Shown: one piece after another, positions 26,193-35,507 of the stretch
How the letters are laid out: the number at the start of each line of letters is the position of its first letter
Position numbering within the stretch: the stretch's first letter is position 1
The notes under the pieces: generated by a model
What the model saw: only the letters and a program-made list of their open reading frames with translations
What the model was told of the DNA's origin: nothing
Database searches by the model: none
Translations under genes and position numbers: made by a program
NCBI RefSeq assembly: GCF_000285515.1
Contig: NZ_HE610959.1
Location: 475,086 to 539,085 of the forward strand
Direction of reading: 5' to 3'
Origin: Paenibacillus senegalensis JC66
GTDB taxonomy: Bacteria; Bacillota; Bacilli; Paenibacillales; NBRC-103111
Length of the DNA stretch: 64,000 nt

Positions 26193-27452
26193 TTATACAC
26201 CGGCGTAGGAATGAAGTCCCGAGATTAGCAGATTAACGCCAACCAGTGTAAACAACACTACGACAAAACCTAGAACAGCAAGCCAGGCCGATTTTTTGCC
26301 CTGCCAGCCGCGCGAAAGCCGAAGATGCAGGTAGGCCGCATAAAACAGCCATGTAATGAGCGCCCATACTTCTTTCGGGTCCCATCCCCAGAAGCGTCCC
26401 CACGCTTCATGAGCCCAAATCATTGCAAAGATCAAGGCACCTAACGTAAAGATCGGATATCCGATAGCTATAGCCCGGTAGCTCATTTCATCAATGTCTT
26501 CCTCATCAATTTCTCCCAGCACAGGCTGAATCACAAGGCCAAGCGGTTTGCGGAACAACAGGCGAAGCAGGCCGTAAGCAGCAAGTCCTGCTATGAAGGA
26601 CCAAATCACCGTATTGAACTGCCGGCCTGCATCCTGGCCGTTCATCCATTTAGGAGCTTCGAACAAAGGCTCGGTCATGCCCAGGAAAGGCTTCATTTCC
26701 AGCGTTGTTCCGCCATAAGGCTTAACTAGCGGAGGAATGACGTATACCTCCTGGCGGGTAATGACCTGCTGTTCCCCATCCACAACCTGGGTCATTTGCT
26801 TTTCAAAGCGTGCCTGGTAACCGGCGCTGTTAAACGAGAAGGAGACAGCAACGAAAGCGAGAATCATCAGAATACTGAATATCGTCAGCTCTACGCCAAA
26901 GCGTTCCCACTTGGCCGCTTTCGTTTTTGCCCGAAAATCAACCTTTTTGATCAAATACATAAGTCCAGCAGCGAACGCTACCGCGAAGAAGGCTTCCCCG
27001 GCAGCTGCCATCGTCACGTGGATTTTAAGCCAGATCGACTGCAGAGCCGGAATCAGCGGCTGAATTTCCCGCGGAAAAATTGAAGCATAGGCCATGATCA
27101 GAATCCCTACCGGAACAGCAAATGCACCAAGCAGCAGGTTGCGATAAAGCAAATATACGATAATGGTGGCCAGGAAGATCATCATCGACAAGAACGTCAT
27201 AAACTCATACATATTACTGACGGGGATATGACTGATATACCATCTGGTGAAGAAAAACATCAGATGCAGCACAAATCCGCTAACCGTTAGAACAATAGCG
27301 ATCTTTCCCCAGCGGTTCTTATGCTCTTCCGGGCTTCTTCCGCTCCACCGCTGTCCAGCTAAAGCAACAGCATAAGCAACAAACGCAAAACAATATAAAA
27401 TAAAAGCGAACATCAAATATGTTCCGCTATAGGACGCGATTGAATCGATCAA
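26193..27452 (-). CDS. resC: Cytochrome c synthesis protein ResC (CcsA family)
   Basis: ResC works with ResB in System II to move haem across the membrane and attach it to apocytochrome c. The 419-residue protein has about eight hydrophobic helices and the tryptophan-rich haem-handling segment GRFWGWDPKEVWALITW near residues 350-366, with conserved His residues in flanking loops (e.g. WAHEAWG). The start is a TTG overlapping the resB stop. An extra soluble loop of about 60 residues (about 205-265) is present. Confidence 0.94.
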   Translation of the reverse strand: MIDSIASYSGTYLMFAFILYCFAFVAYAVALAGQRWSGRSPEEHKNRWGKIAIVLTVSGFVLHLMFFFTRWYISHIPVSNMYEFMTFLSMMIFLATIIVYLLYRNLLLGAFAVPVGILIMAYASIFPREIQPLIPALQSIWLKIHVTMAAAGEAFFAVAFAAGLMYLIKKVDFRAKTKAAKWERFGVELTIFSILMILAFVAVSFSFNSAGYQARFEKQMTQVVDGEQQVITRQEVYVIPPLVKPYGGTTLEMKPFLGMTEPLFEAPKWMNGQDAGRQFNTVIWSFIAGLAAYGLLRLLFRKPLGLVIQPVLGEIDEEDIDEMSYRAIAIGYPIFTLGALIFAMIWAHEAWGRFWGWDPKEVWALITWLFYAAYLHLRLSRGWQGKKSAWLAVLGFVVVLFTLVGVNLLISGLHSYAGV

Positions 27453-29122
27453 GACGAGTTCCCTCCATTGTTCAACGATTTCGGATCAACCTTGATATTG
27501 TTATGCTCCAAAGCATCCGCTACCTCTTTGCGCAAACCGAACCAGTTCTTGTTCGTATGCGCTCCGATAAGCAGCCTTTGCCCATCAATCCTTACCCAGA
27601 TACGCCTGTGCTGCCAGTAAAAATTCATAATTAAGCCGATCATGGAGATTGCGCAGGCAATCCAAATGTAAGGCATCGCGCGGTCTACTCTCACGTTCAA
27701 GTAGCTGGTAAAATCAGCAATTTCAACATTCTCCATAGAGCCGGCGGAGATTTCGATTTTTTGTGCAAGCTCTCCGTTTAAATCGTCTTGGCGGAAACTG
27801 TTTTTATCCACTTCCCGTGGAAAATAAATAAAAATTTCTCCATCGGGCGCTAAAGCGGGTCCTTTAACGGTGAAGATATATGCCGGAGCATTCGGATCCG
27901 CTGACTGGGTGATCGGTTCGCCGCGGCTGTCCAAAGCGAAATCAGGAAAGTACCCTTTTAATTCCAGTGAATAAGGCCCAACCTCAAAATGAGTCTGCGG
28001 ATCGTAAGTCGATAGATAGAAAGGCCCGTAGCTTTCTCCGGTTTGCTTGTTCGTAATGCTTGGGCTAACCGACAAAAGCCTCGGCGTTTGCTGGAAATCG
28101 AATTGATAAATAATCAGCCCTTCATAGACGAGCGGGTGGTTCACCTCAATATCATGACGGTGCACCTCTTCGAGTACGCGCCGGGACGGGTCATTACAAT
28201 GCTCCGTACACTCGTACAGCACCGCCTTAGTTTGAAACAGCTTGAAGGCCGCACGGTCTTTAGCTCTGAATTCCTCGGACATTTCTTCCGGGGAATAGAG
28301 CTCTACCGTGAACTTTTCATTCTTGAGGAAAAACTTAGTGTCAGGAATCTGCACGGTCTGTCCTTCCAGGAAGCCCATATAGCGATCCATTTGCCAGCCA
28401 GGCAGGCTGCGCATAAATGCCGCCATCAAAAAAATAATAAGTCCGATATGCAAGATGTATGGACCCCAGCGGCTAAAACGGTATTTTTCAGCCAGCAATG
28501 CCGAGCCTTCGGTATGCACGCGATAAAATCGTTTGCGCAAGCGCTTGGCCATATTTTCTACCCAAGCCTCAGCATCGTCTTCTGTGCGGATTTCCGCAAT
28601 CTCGCTTTGATAAGTTACCTTTTGCCTGGTTAGAAATTTCTCATGCTTGCGGATCTGCTGCTTCTTCAGAGCGCGGTAAAGCGGCAGAACCCGGTCCAGG
28701 CTGCAGACGACAAGAGAGGTTCCAATCATAAACAGCAGGGTGAGAAACCACCAGGATTCATACGTTTTATGAAGGCCAAGCAAATAATAAATGTGGCCCA
28801 GTGTACCGAAATTGTCCCGGTAATAGGTCGATGGGTCAAAATTGTTAATGAAAACATTTGACTGCGGGTAAATACTGCCCAATATAGCTCCAAGCAGCGT
28901 TATAATGATCAGGTAAACCGCTACCTTTACCGAAGAAAAGAATCTCCAGATTTTATCGATCCATGACGGGTTCTGCTTCTGCGACCTTCGGGCCACCCCG
29001 TCATATCTCATCTCCAGCACTTCGTCTCCATGGTCATCGTAAAGAGGTTTACCGCATGATTCACAAAGTACGGTCCCCAGATGATTCTGGTGACCGCACT
29101 CGCACTTCGTATTTTCTATCAA
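27449..29122 (-). CDS. resB: Cytochrome c biogenesis protein ResB
   Basis: ResB is the partner of ResC in haem delivery. The 557-residue form begins with a small zinc ribbon (CECGH...LCESCGKPL), then a transmembrane pair near 65-85 and 120-145, another helix near 225, a large extracytoplasmic domain and a last helix near 490. I choose the TTG at 29122, which has GGAGGTGA eight bases upstream and gives the N-terminus (IENTKCECGH) that the family shows. An ATG 13 codons earlier (29161) has no ribosome site. Confidence 0.92.
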   Translation of the reverse strand: MIENTKCECGHQNHLGTVLCESCGKPLYDDHGDEVLEMRYDGVARRSQKQNPSWIDKIWRFFSSVKVAVYLIIITLLGAILGSIYPQSNVFINNFDPSTYYRDNFGTLGHIYYLLGLHKTYESWWFLTLLFMIGTSLVVCSLDRVLPLYRALKKQQIRKHEKFLTRQKVTYQSEIAEIRTEDDAEAWVENMAKRLRKRFYRVHTEGSALLAEKYRFSRWGPYILHIGLIIFLMAAFMRSLPGWQMDRYMGFLEGQTVQIPDTKFFLKNEKFTVELYSPEEMSEEFRAKDRAAFKLFQTKAVLYECTEHCNDPSRRVLEEVHRHDIEVNHPLVYEGLIIYQFDFQQTPRLLSVSPSITNKQTGESYGPFYLSTYDPQTHFEVGPYSLELKGYFPDFALDSRGEPITQSADPNAPAYIFTVKGPALAPDGEIFIYFPREVDKNSFRQDDLNGELAQKIEISAGSMENVEIADFTSYLNVRVDRAMPYIWIACAISMIGLIMNFYWQHRRIWVRIDGQRLLIGAHTNKNWFGLRKEVADALEHNNIKVDPKSLNNGGNSS

Positions 29123-29191
29123 GCCCTTCACCTCCGTGTCCCCATCCGGATGCCTGTCCATTCTTTTAAAGTCAGGTGAAAGCAGACATGC

Positions 29192-29731
29192 TTATGATCC
29201 AACGAGCTTTTTCACACTGTCCTCGATGTACTGCTCATCCATCAGGCCAACCCGAATATGATCGATTTTGCCATCAGGCCTGATAAACACCGTGGATGGA
29301 TAATGGGTAATGCCATAGTTGCGTGCAACCATTCTCTGGTTGTCCAGCAAAATCGGAAAAGTCAGCTTCATCTGGTTTACGAAATTTTGGGCTGTGACCC
29401 GGCTCTCCCCCAGATTAAGCCCGAGAAAGACGACCTCATCATCAGACCATTTCTCGTATTGACTTTGGATATCCGGCATTTCCTCACGGCATGGCTCACA
29501 GAATGTGCCCCAAAAGTTGACAACTACCGCTTTGCCTCTATAATTTGATAGGTTATGAATTTCTCCATCCAACCCGACCAGTTCAAACTCCGGCGCTTCG
29601 TTTCCCGGTTTAGCCTGCGCGCTGTCTTGTGTCAGACCGTTGATAATCGTCCAGCCGCCAAGAATGAGAACGGCGCCCAATATTATAACCTGCATCCACT
29701 TTCTGCTTTTTTTCAAGTTCATCACCTTCAT
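29192..29731 (-). CDS. resA: Thiol-disulfide oxidoreductase ResA
   Basis: ResA is a membrane-anchored thioredoxin-like protein outside the membrane that reduces the CxxCH cysteines of apocytochrome c before haem attachment. The 179-residue protein has an N-terminal anchor (WMQVIILGAVLILGGWTI), the active site WGTFCEPCREE near 73-83, where CEPC is the ResA signature, and the cis-Pro region HYPSTVFI. It is first in a resABCDE operon. The start is the ATG at 29731; a second ATG three codons later is possible. Confidence 0.94.
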   Translation of the reverse strand: MKVMNLKKSRKWMQVIILGAVLILGGWTIINGLTQDSAQAKPGNEAPEFELVGLDGEIHNLSNYRGKAVVVNFWGTFCEPCREEMPDIQSQYEKWSDDEVVFLGLNLGESRVTAQNFVNQMKLTFPILLDNQRMVARNYGITHYPSTVFIRPDGKIDHIRVGLMDEQYIEDSVKKLVGS

Positions 29732-29791
29732 TCAATTCAAAAAAGAGGAGTGCTTTACCCTCTTCATTATAACTAAAATAAGGGCTTGCGC

Positions 29792-30541
29792 TTATTTTGT
29801 ATTTTGAACATTGTGTGACTCCATTGCCGCCGCTTTCAGCTGTTTGACTTCGTCCTGGGAGAGCTCCCGATATCGGCCGCGTGAAAGGCCGCCAAGGTAA
29901 ATCGGCCCGAATTGCACTCGCTTCAGCTTGACAACAGGAAACTTAACCGCCTCCAGCATTCTTCTCACCTGACGGTTCCTTCCTTCGTAGATCGTCATGG
30001 TGAGCACGGTGCGGTTCTTGTCCGGATCGATATCATGGTATTCCACCTCGGCAGGCGCCGTCATCCCGTCATCGAGCTCTACACCCTGCTTCAGCTTTTC
30101 CAGCACATCCCCATGCGGCACACCCTTCACCGTTACATGATAGGTTCTAGGAATATGATACTTCGGATGGGTCAGCAGCTGCGCGAATTCCCCGTCATTG
30201 GTCAGCAGCAGCAGTCCCTCTGTATCGTAATCCAGTCTCCCTACCGGATATACTCTCTGGTTGATTTGTTGTACAAAATCCGTTACGACTTTCCGTCCCT
30301 CGGGGTCCTTCACACTGCTGATGACGCCCTTGGGCTTATAGAAGGCCAAATATAGTTTAGATTGCAGCCGGATAGGACGTCCATCGACCTTAATTTCATC
30401 CTGCTCCGGATCCACCTTTACCCCTAACTGGGTAACCACTTGCTCATTAACTTCTACCCTGCCGCTGGTTATATACTCTTCGCATTTTCTGCGTGAAGCT
30501 ATACCGGCCTGGGCCAGTACTTTTTGTAGTCTTTCTGTCAT
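29792..30541 (-). CDS. rluB: 23S rRNA pseudouridine synthase RluB
   Basis: This enzyme makes pseudouridine in a hairpin of 23S rRNA near the peptidyl transferase centre. The 249-residue protein has an N-terminal S4 domain (RLQKVLAQAGIASRRKCEEYI) and the RsuA-family catalytic motif GRLDYDTEGLLLLTNDG near 101-117, with Asp104 as the nucleophile. The late motif EGRNRQVRRM near 186-195 is also present. It lies between spmB and resA, matching B. subtilis. The minus-strand frame is preceded by a plain ribosome site. Confidence 0.95.
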   Translation of the reverse strand: MTERLQKVLAQAGIASRRKCEEYITSGRVEVNEQVVTQLGVKVDPEQDEIKVDGRPIRLQSKLYLAFYKPKGVISSVKDPEGRKVVTDFVQQINQRVYPVGRLDYDTEGLLLLTNDGEFAQLLTHPKYHIPRTYHVTVKGVPHGDVLEKLKQGVELDDGMTAPAEVEYHDIDPDKNRTVLTMTIYEGRNRQVRRMLEAVKFPVVKLKRVQFGPIYLGGLSRGRYRELSQDEVKQLKAAAMESHNVQNTK

Positions 30542-30680
30542 TAGCCTTCACCTCAAAACTAATGATACCATCCTTTGTAAAAATCACAAGAGAATGTGAT
30601 GGTTCATATTGACATGTACAACAAACAAGAGCCGCTGTTGCAAACAGCCGCCCTTGAATAAACGATTGTCACTATCTAGT

Positions 30681-31214
30681 TTAACCAAAAACCAGGAAAC
30701 AAATTACAATCGCTGCAATGAAACCGATCACATCCGACCATAATCCAACCTTAAGCGCATACCCGGCTTTGCGAATGCCGACAGCCCCGAAATAAACGGT
30801 CAACACATACAGGGTGGTGTCCGTGCTTCCTTGAATGGTCGATGCTATTCTGCCAATCATCGAGTCAGGTCCGAACTGCTGGATCAAATCAGCGGTGTAT
30901 GCCAGGGAGCCCGAGCCGGTCAACGGCCGCAATATGCCGAGCGGCATAATTTCTCCGGGAACCCCAAACCAGTCCAGAACAGGCTTCATCATGCCTACCA
31001 TCAGCTCCATCGCACCGGATGCGCGAAAGATAGAGATGGCGACCATCATCCCTACAAGCTGGGGAATAATCGAAATGGCCGTTTGGAAGCCATCTTTAGC
31101 CCCTTCCACAAACGATTCGTAGACCGGCACTTTACGATACGCGGCGAATAAAGGAATAAACACAATGATGACGGGAATGGCCCATGCGGAAATCAATGTA
31201 ATAATCGAATACAT
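30681..31214 (-). CDS. spmB: Spore maturation protein SpmB
   Basis: SpmB is a membrane protein that, with SpmA, is needed for normal dehydration of the spore core. The 177-residue product has about five hydrophobic helices and the Gate/nucleoside-recognition-type segment with SGSLAYTADL near 112-121. I set the start at the ATG at 31214 (AAGGAAGG upstream), which begins YSIITLISAWAIPV as the family does; the frame is open 17 codons further. It overlaps nothing and follows spmA by 14 bases. The order dacB-spmA-spmB is conserved. Confidence 0.94.
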   Translation of the reverse strand: MYSIITLISAWAIPVIIVFIPLFAAYRKVPVYESFVEGAKDGFQTAISIIPQLVGMMVAISIFRASGAMELMVGMMKPVLDWFGVPGEIMPLGILRPLTGSGSLAYTADLIQQFGPDSMIGRIASTIQGSTDTTLYVLTVYFGAVGIRKAGYALKVGLWSDVIGFIAAIVICFLVFG

Positions 31215-31228
31215 GACGGCCCTTCCTT

Positions 31229-31819
31229 TCAGGTGGATTTGGACATAGAGCGCTTGCGGTACCAACGGTCAAGGATAATAGCGGCGAATGTGGCTATCGC
31301 TGTCGCGAGCAGGGTAGTGCCAACGATTTCAGCCGGATTGGCCGATTGATAGTTTAACCTGATGCCGATCAGGGTTGTCGGAATCAAGGTAATACTGGCC
31401 GTGTTAATCGCCAGCAGGGTTGCCATCGAAGCGCTTGGAGAATCCTTATTTGGATTAAGCTTCTGCAGCTCCTGCATTGCTTTGATGCCCATTGGCGTGG
31501 CCGCATTGCCCAGCCCGAGCAGGTTGGCACTCATATTAGACATAATGTAGCCTAGTGCAGGGTGGTTGTCGGGTACATCCGGGAACAAATATTTAACTAT
31601 AGGCCTGAGCAGCCTGGCCAGCATCTTTAATAGACCGGCATCCTCCGCAATCCGCATCATTCCAAGCCAAAAAACGAGTATGCTGATCAGGCCGAAGCAT
31701 ATGCTTACTCCGGATTTGGCTCCGTCAAACACTGCCTGCGTGACCGCCTCCATATTTCCATTTATGGCGGCAACCACGAATCCGCACACGATAAAAAACA
31801 ACCAAATGAAATTCACCAT
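31229..31819 (-). CDS. spmA: Spore maturation protein SpmA
   Basis: SpmA is the partner of SpmB. The start at the ATG at 31819, nine bases after GGAGG, gives a 196-residue protein, the same length as in B. subtilis, and the family opening VNFIWLFF. The Gate-type segment NLLGLGNAATPMGIKAM near 97-113 is present, with hydrophobic helices at both ends. The upstream 22 codons in frame lack a ribosome site. It directly follows dacB in transcription order. Confidence 0.94.
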   Translation of the reverse strand: MVNFIWLFFIVCGFVVAAINGNMEAVTQAVFDGAKSGVSICFGLISILVFWLGMMRIAEDAGLLKMLARLLRPIVKYLFPDVPDNHPALGYIMSNMSANLLGLGNAATPMGIKAMQELQKLNPNKDSPSASMATLLAINTASITLIPTTLIGIRLNYQSANPAEIVGTTLLATAIATFAAIILDRWYRKRSMSKST

Positions 31820-31910
31820 TCCCCTCATCCTCCCCCCCTTGCCAGGCAGTGCAAATCTATCTCCTTGTCGGATCAAAAGCTGCACTGCTCACAAGGTTAT
31901 TGCAGAAAGG

Positions 31911-33071
31911 CTAGCGCCTGAGCGTAAATAAAGAATTTAGCAGCCGGTAGAAGCTTTGCCAGTAGCTCTCCAGGCTCCCTGACTGGCTTTGATTGGCTTG
32001 ACCAGACGCTGATTGTTCGAGAAGCCGCAAGCTATTTGCTTCGTACAGCGGTATGCTGCCAATCGTTTTGCCATTTAAGTAAAAGGTCGCTCTGCCTCTT
32101 TCCCCAAAACGATAATCAACGGAGTCAACAGGGATAGCAGTAACCTGCCTTTCGAGCTGTTCCCGCTCGCCCTCAGCCAAAGCGTAAGAAAAGGAACTCC
32201 CGTATACAAGTCCCTCCTGTGCGCTGGCCCCCCGTTGAACGACTTCTTCCAGCGGAAAATATTGAAAGCCGTAGTCCAGCAATTCACGATGATCAACCCA
32301 ATCATTAGGGTCGTTCAAGGTAACGACCGCCAGCTGCTGGCCGTTTCTGGTTGCCGAGGACACGAGACACCGTCTGGCCAATCGGGTATAGCCTGTTTTG
32401 ACGCCATCTGCTCCTTCGTAGAAATGAAGCATTTTGTTCTTGTTGTACCAGATCGTATCCCATGATTCATCCGCTCGCGATACTCTTTTCCTTTCAGTTT
32501 TGACAATTTCTTGGAAAACCGGATTTTTCAGAGCGTATGCGGTCAGTTTGGCCATATCGTTTGCCGTCGAATAATGGCCTTCCTCATCCAGACCATGCGG
32601 GTTCATAAACTGGGAATTATCCATTCCCAGCTCTTCAGCTTTTTGATTCATTAAATAAACAAACCCTTCAAGCGAGCCGCCGACATGCTCGGCGATAGCT
32701 ACTGCCGCATCATTGCCCGACCGCAGCATAAGTCCGTACAGCAGATGATGGAGACTCATCTCCTCACCCAGCTTCAAGTAAATGGATGAGCCTTCCTTGC
32801 CAAAGGCCCGCCTGCTTACCGTAATGGAATCAGACAGCTCTCCGTGTTCAATGGCCACAATAGCTGTCATAATTTTGGTCAGGCTGGCTATTCGCATCGG
32901 CTTGTCACCTCCGCTGCTGTGCAGGATTCTTCCCGATGTGACATCGATCAAAGCAGCAGCCTCGGCATTTGTGTAAATGGGTGGCGGCGCGGCTTCAACT
33001 ACAGATTCAGCAGCCGGCCAGATTAGGCTGAACAAGGTGACAAGCAGTACTCCGGCGATCCATTTGTTCAT
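31911..33071 (-). CDS. dacB: Sporulation D-alanyl-D-alanine carboxypeptidase DacB (PBP5*)
   Basis: DacB trims the stem peptides of spore cortex peptidoglycan and so limits cross-linking. The 386-residue protein has a signal peptide (about 1-27), the active-site SLTK (Ser63, Lys66), SGN (about 119-121) and KTGYT (about 223-227), then the C-terminal PBP5-type beta domain. The C-terminal end has no clear amphipathic anchor beyond the last 20 residues. A sigma-E-like promoter lies 60 bases upstream. The linked spmA-spmB genes make the sporulation assignment firm. Confidence 0.93.
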   Translation of the reverse strand: MNKWIAGVLLVTLFSLIWPAAESVVEAAPPPIYTNAEAAALIDVTSGRILHSSGGDKPMRIASLTKIMTAIVAIEHGELSDSITVSRRAFGKEGSSIYLKLGEEMSLHHLLYGLMLRSGNDAAVAIAEHVGGSLEGFVYLMNQKAEELGMDNSQFMNPHGLDEEGHYSTANDMAKLTAYALKNPVFQEIVKTERKRVSRADESWDTIWYNKNKMLHFYEGADGVKTGYTRLARRCLVSSATRNGQQLAVVTLNDPNDWVDHRELLDYGFQYFPLEEVVQRGASAQEGLVYGSSFSYALAEGEREQLERQVTAIPVDSVDYRFGERGRATFYLNGKTIGSIPLYEANSLRLLEQSASGQANQSQSGSLESYWQSFYRLLNSLFTLRR

Positions 33072-33130
33072 GTTTTCCTCCTGTGCTCTATGGTTTTCTT
33101 GTACGAATTTAGAATGGATATTGTTGGCTT

Positions 33131-33159
33131 ATTATATGCTTTGTCCGAGTAGAACATGT
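33131..33159 (-). promoter_or_regulatory. Candidate sigma-E promoter of dacB-spmA-spmB
   Basis: On the minus strand ACATGTT (33159-33153), 14 bases and CATATAAT (33138-33131) match the sigma-E spacing and most consensus positions. This operon is sigma-E-dependent in B. subtilis. Confidence 0.55.
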
Positions 33160-33190
33160 CCGCCGCGTGCCGAACGAAGCATAACAAAAA

Positions 33191-33233
33191 GCCGCAAAAC
33201 CGCCTGAATTCAGGAATTCAAGCGCTTTGCAGC
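33191..33233. terminator. Terminator after the GntR-family gene
   Basis: A long imperfect stem, 33191-33211 with 33214-33233, has the perfect core TGAATTC/GAATTCA. It has T-runs on both sides and lies 39 bases past the regulator stop. Confidence 0.7.
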
Positions 33234-33271
33234 TTTTTTCGCGATTCCGTTATGCTCTACAAGACTTTCTT

Positions 33272-33982
33272 CTAAAACAGCTTAGACAGCACCTTCTCTA
33301 CCTTTTCAAGATGGCTCTGCATAAGCGAGGAAGCTCTTTCTTCATCATGCAGGCGAATTGCCTCATAAATGTCCAGGTGTTCGGCAGCCAATCGTTCCGC
33401 AGCCGCCCGCTCGCCATAAAACCACAGTTTGCGGGTTTCTTTAATACTTTCCTGCAATTTGTCATGAAGAGACTCCATCATTTGAAACAGCAAAGTATTG
33501 TGCGAAGCCCGGGCTACAAGCAGATGGAATTCCACATCCGCCTCTTCCCCCGCTCCATCGTCATGGACCACTGTCCGCATCTTATGAACGATGTCTTCGA
33601 GCCTCCGCAAATCCTCCTCCGTGCGATTGCGGGCGGCCAGGGAGGCGCTGCCGGTCTCGAGAAGCTTCCGAATCTCCATAAGCTCCTTCAGTGACTGGGT
33701 CTGATGAAATAGGGATGCGGCTCCTTCATCGCCTGCCGGTTCGGCTGGCAGCTCCGTACAGACAAATGTTCCTCCCCCTTGACGAATTTCCAGCCATCCC
33801 ATTGCTTTTAATGCACTTAGCGCCTCTCTTAAGGTGGAGCGGCCTACTCCATAGGTTATTGCCAGATCCACGACGGAAGGAAGCCTCATGCCCGGGAGCA
33901 GCTCCCCTGATTCGATCCGGGACTTGAGGTCATTCATCACGATCTCATAACTTTTTTGGGGTTTCACTTGTTTTACTTCCAT
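33272..33982 (-). CDS. FadR/GntR-family regulator, probably of glycolate/lactate oxidation
   Basis: This 236-residue transcription regulator has an N-terminal GntR winged helix (KSRIESGELLPGMRLPSVVDLAITYGVGRSTLREAL, about 15-50) and a C-terminal all-helical FCD effector domain with metal-ligand candidates (E-x-D-x-E-F-H near 147-152, and later His residues). The type is the FadR subfamily that includes LldR, LutR and GlcC. It is divergent from glcD-glcF, and a perfect palindrome lies in the shared 108-base gap, so control of that pair is likely. The ligand is inferred (lactate or glycolate). Confidence 0.82.
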   Translation of the reverse strand: MEVKQVKPQKSYEIVMNDLKSRIESGELLPGMRLPSVVDLAITYGVGRSTLREALSALKAMGWLEIRQGGGTFVCTELPAEPAGDEGAASLFHQTQSLKELMEIRKLLETGSASLAARNRTEEDLRRLEDIVHKMRTVVHDDGAGEEADVEFHLLVARASHNTLLFQMMESLHDKLQESIKETRKLWFYGERAAAERLAAEHLDIYEAIRLHDEERASSLMQSHLEKVEKVLSKLF

Positions 33983-34045
33983 TAGACGGCAAATCCTCCA
34001 ATTGTTCTATACATTTATTTAATCATACGCTATACTTTAGAAAAA

Positions 34046-34058
34046 GTCATCAGATGAC
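34046..34058. promoter_or_regulatory. Candidate operator of the FadR-type regulator
   Basis: GTCATC-A-GATGAC is a perfect 13-base palindrome. It lies ten bases past TATACT (34031-34036), a possible -10 for glcD, and 34 bases before the glcD start. A bound repressor there would block transcription. Confidence 0.55.
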
Positions 34059-34091
34059 CTGATTAATTTAGAGTGGAGGTTTAACTATAAC

Positions 34092-35507
34092 ATGCTCGAC
34101 CCTAAAGTCCGTGAACTACTGCTTGCTGTAACCGGTGACAAAGGCTTCCGCGATGATCCGGAATCACTCGTCACCCACTCCTACGACGCGACTCCCATGG
34201 TCCAGGCGATGCCCGATGCCGTTATGTATCCCGAGTCTACTGAACAGGTATCCGCCATTCTGAAAATCGCGAACGAACACCGTGTTCCTATCGTCGGACG
34301 GGGAGCAGGCACTAATCTGTGCGGCGGTACCGTTCCCGTTCAGGGCGGAATTGTTTTAGTGATGACCCGTATGAACCGGCTGCTTGAAATTGACCAGGAC
34401 AATTTGACCGCAACGGTTCAGCCCGGATTGAACACTAAACAGTTCCATACCGCACTGGAGGAGCTCGGCTTGTTCTACCCGCCGGATCCAAGCAGCATGG
34501 TTATTTCGACTATTGGAGGCAACATTATGGAATGTGCCGGCGGCCTGCGCGGCTTGAAATACGGTACGACGAAAGATTTTGTTCTTGGTGTGGAAGCGGT
34601 GCTTCCGTCCGGAGAAATCATCCGTACCGGCGGCAAGCTCTATAAGGATGTTGCCGGCTATGACCTGACGAAGCTTCTCGTCGGATCGGAAGGCACTTTG
34701 GCCGTCCTTACCGAAGCCACTCTGAAGCTGCTTCCCGCACCCAAGTACAAGAAAACGATGCTCGCCATGTACAAGGATATTCACGCCGCTGCCCGTACCG
34801 TATCCAGCATTGTAGGCAACCGCATCATTCCGTCCACATTAGAATTTATCGATAATGCCACGCTGCGTGTAGTCGCTGAGTTTAATAAGCTTGACCTGCC
34901 GCTGGATATGGAGGCATTTCTGCTAATCGAGCAGGACGGCGCCGATTTGGGTGTCGTTGAAAAGGATATCGAGCAAATCGTCGCCATATGCCGCGAGGAA
35001 GGCGCCGATCAGGTGCAGATGGCCCGTGACGCCGCTGAAGCGGAAAAGCTGATGACCGCTCGCCGCAGCGCCTTGTCTACTTTAGCGCGAATACGGCCGA
35101 CGACTATTTTGGAGGATGCCACGGTGCCCCGCTCCAAAATTGCAGAAATGGTACTAGCCATTAATGAGATCGCAAAAAAATACAATGTCCATATTTGCAC
35201 CTTCGGTCATGCCGGTGACGGCAACCTGCATCCGACCTGCCCGACCGATGCACGAGACCCGGAAGAAATCCACCGGGTGGAGGAAGCATTCGCCGAAATT
35301 TTCGAAGCGGCCATCCGCTTGGGGGGCACGATTACTGGAGAGCATGGCGTCGGAATGGTAAAAGCTCCTTATCTGGAATGGAAAGTCGGTCAGGCCGGTA
35401 TAGAAGTAATGAAAGGAATTAAAAAGGCGTTCGATCCGAACAACATCATGAACCCTGGCAAAATATTTGCCAAGGAATCTCGCAAAAGAGTGGTGATTCA
35501 AAAGTGA
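34092..35507 (+). CDS. glcD: FAD-linked glycolate/lactate oxidase subunit GlcD
   Basis: This FAD-dependent 2-hydroxyacid dehydrogenase subunit is of the vanillyl-alcohol oxidase fold. The 471-residue protein has the PCMH-type FAD domain with VPIVGRGAGTNLCGGTVP near 75-92, GGNIMECAGGLRGLKYG near 139-155 and GGKLYKDVAGYDLTKL near 177-192. The FAD-oxidase C domain ends with the HAGDGNLHPT and ITGEHGVG motifs. GTGGAGG precedes the ATG. It overlaps glcF by four bases. The substrate (glycolate or D-lactate) cannot be settled from sequence. Confidence 0.93.
   Translation: MLDPKVRELLLAVTGDKGFRDDPESLVTHSYDATPMVQAMPDAVMYPESTEQVSAILKIANEHRVPIVGRGAGTNLCGGTVPVQGGIVLVMTRMNRLLEIDQDNLTATVQPGLNTKQFHTALEELGLFYPPDPSSMVISTIGGNIMECAGGLRGLKYGTTKDFVLGVEAVLPSGEIIRTGGKLYKDVAGYDLTKLLVGSEGTLAVLTEATLKLLPAPKYKKTMLAMYKDIHAAARTVSSIVGNRIIPSTLEFIDNATLRVVAEFNKLDLPLDMEAFLLIEQDGADLGVVEKDIEQIVAICREEGADQVQMARDAAEAEKLMTARRSALSTLARIRPTTILEDATVPRSKIAEMVLAINEIAKKYNVHICTFGHAGDGNLHPTCPTDARDPEEIHRVEEAFAEIFEAAIRLGGTITGEHGVGMVKAPYLEWKVGQAGIEVMKGIKKAFDPNNIMNPGKIFAKESRKRVVIQK

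Noticed and set aside
30631-30655. Terminator after spmB
   Set aside because: GCTGTT-TGC-AACAGC forms a short stem but the following T-stretch is broken (GGCTCTTGTTTG); the evidence is too weak to list.
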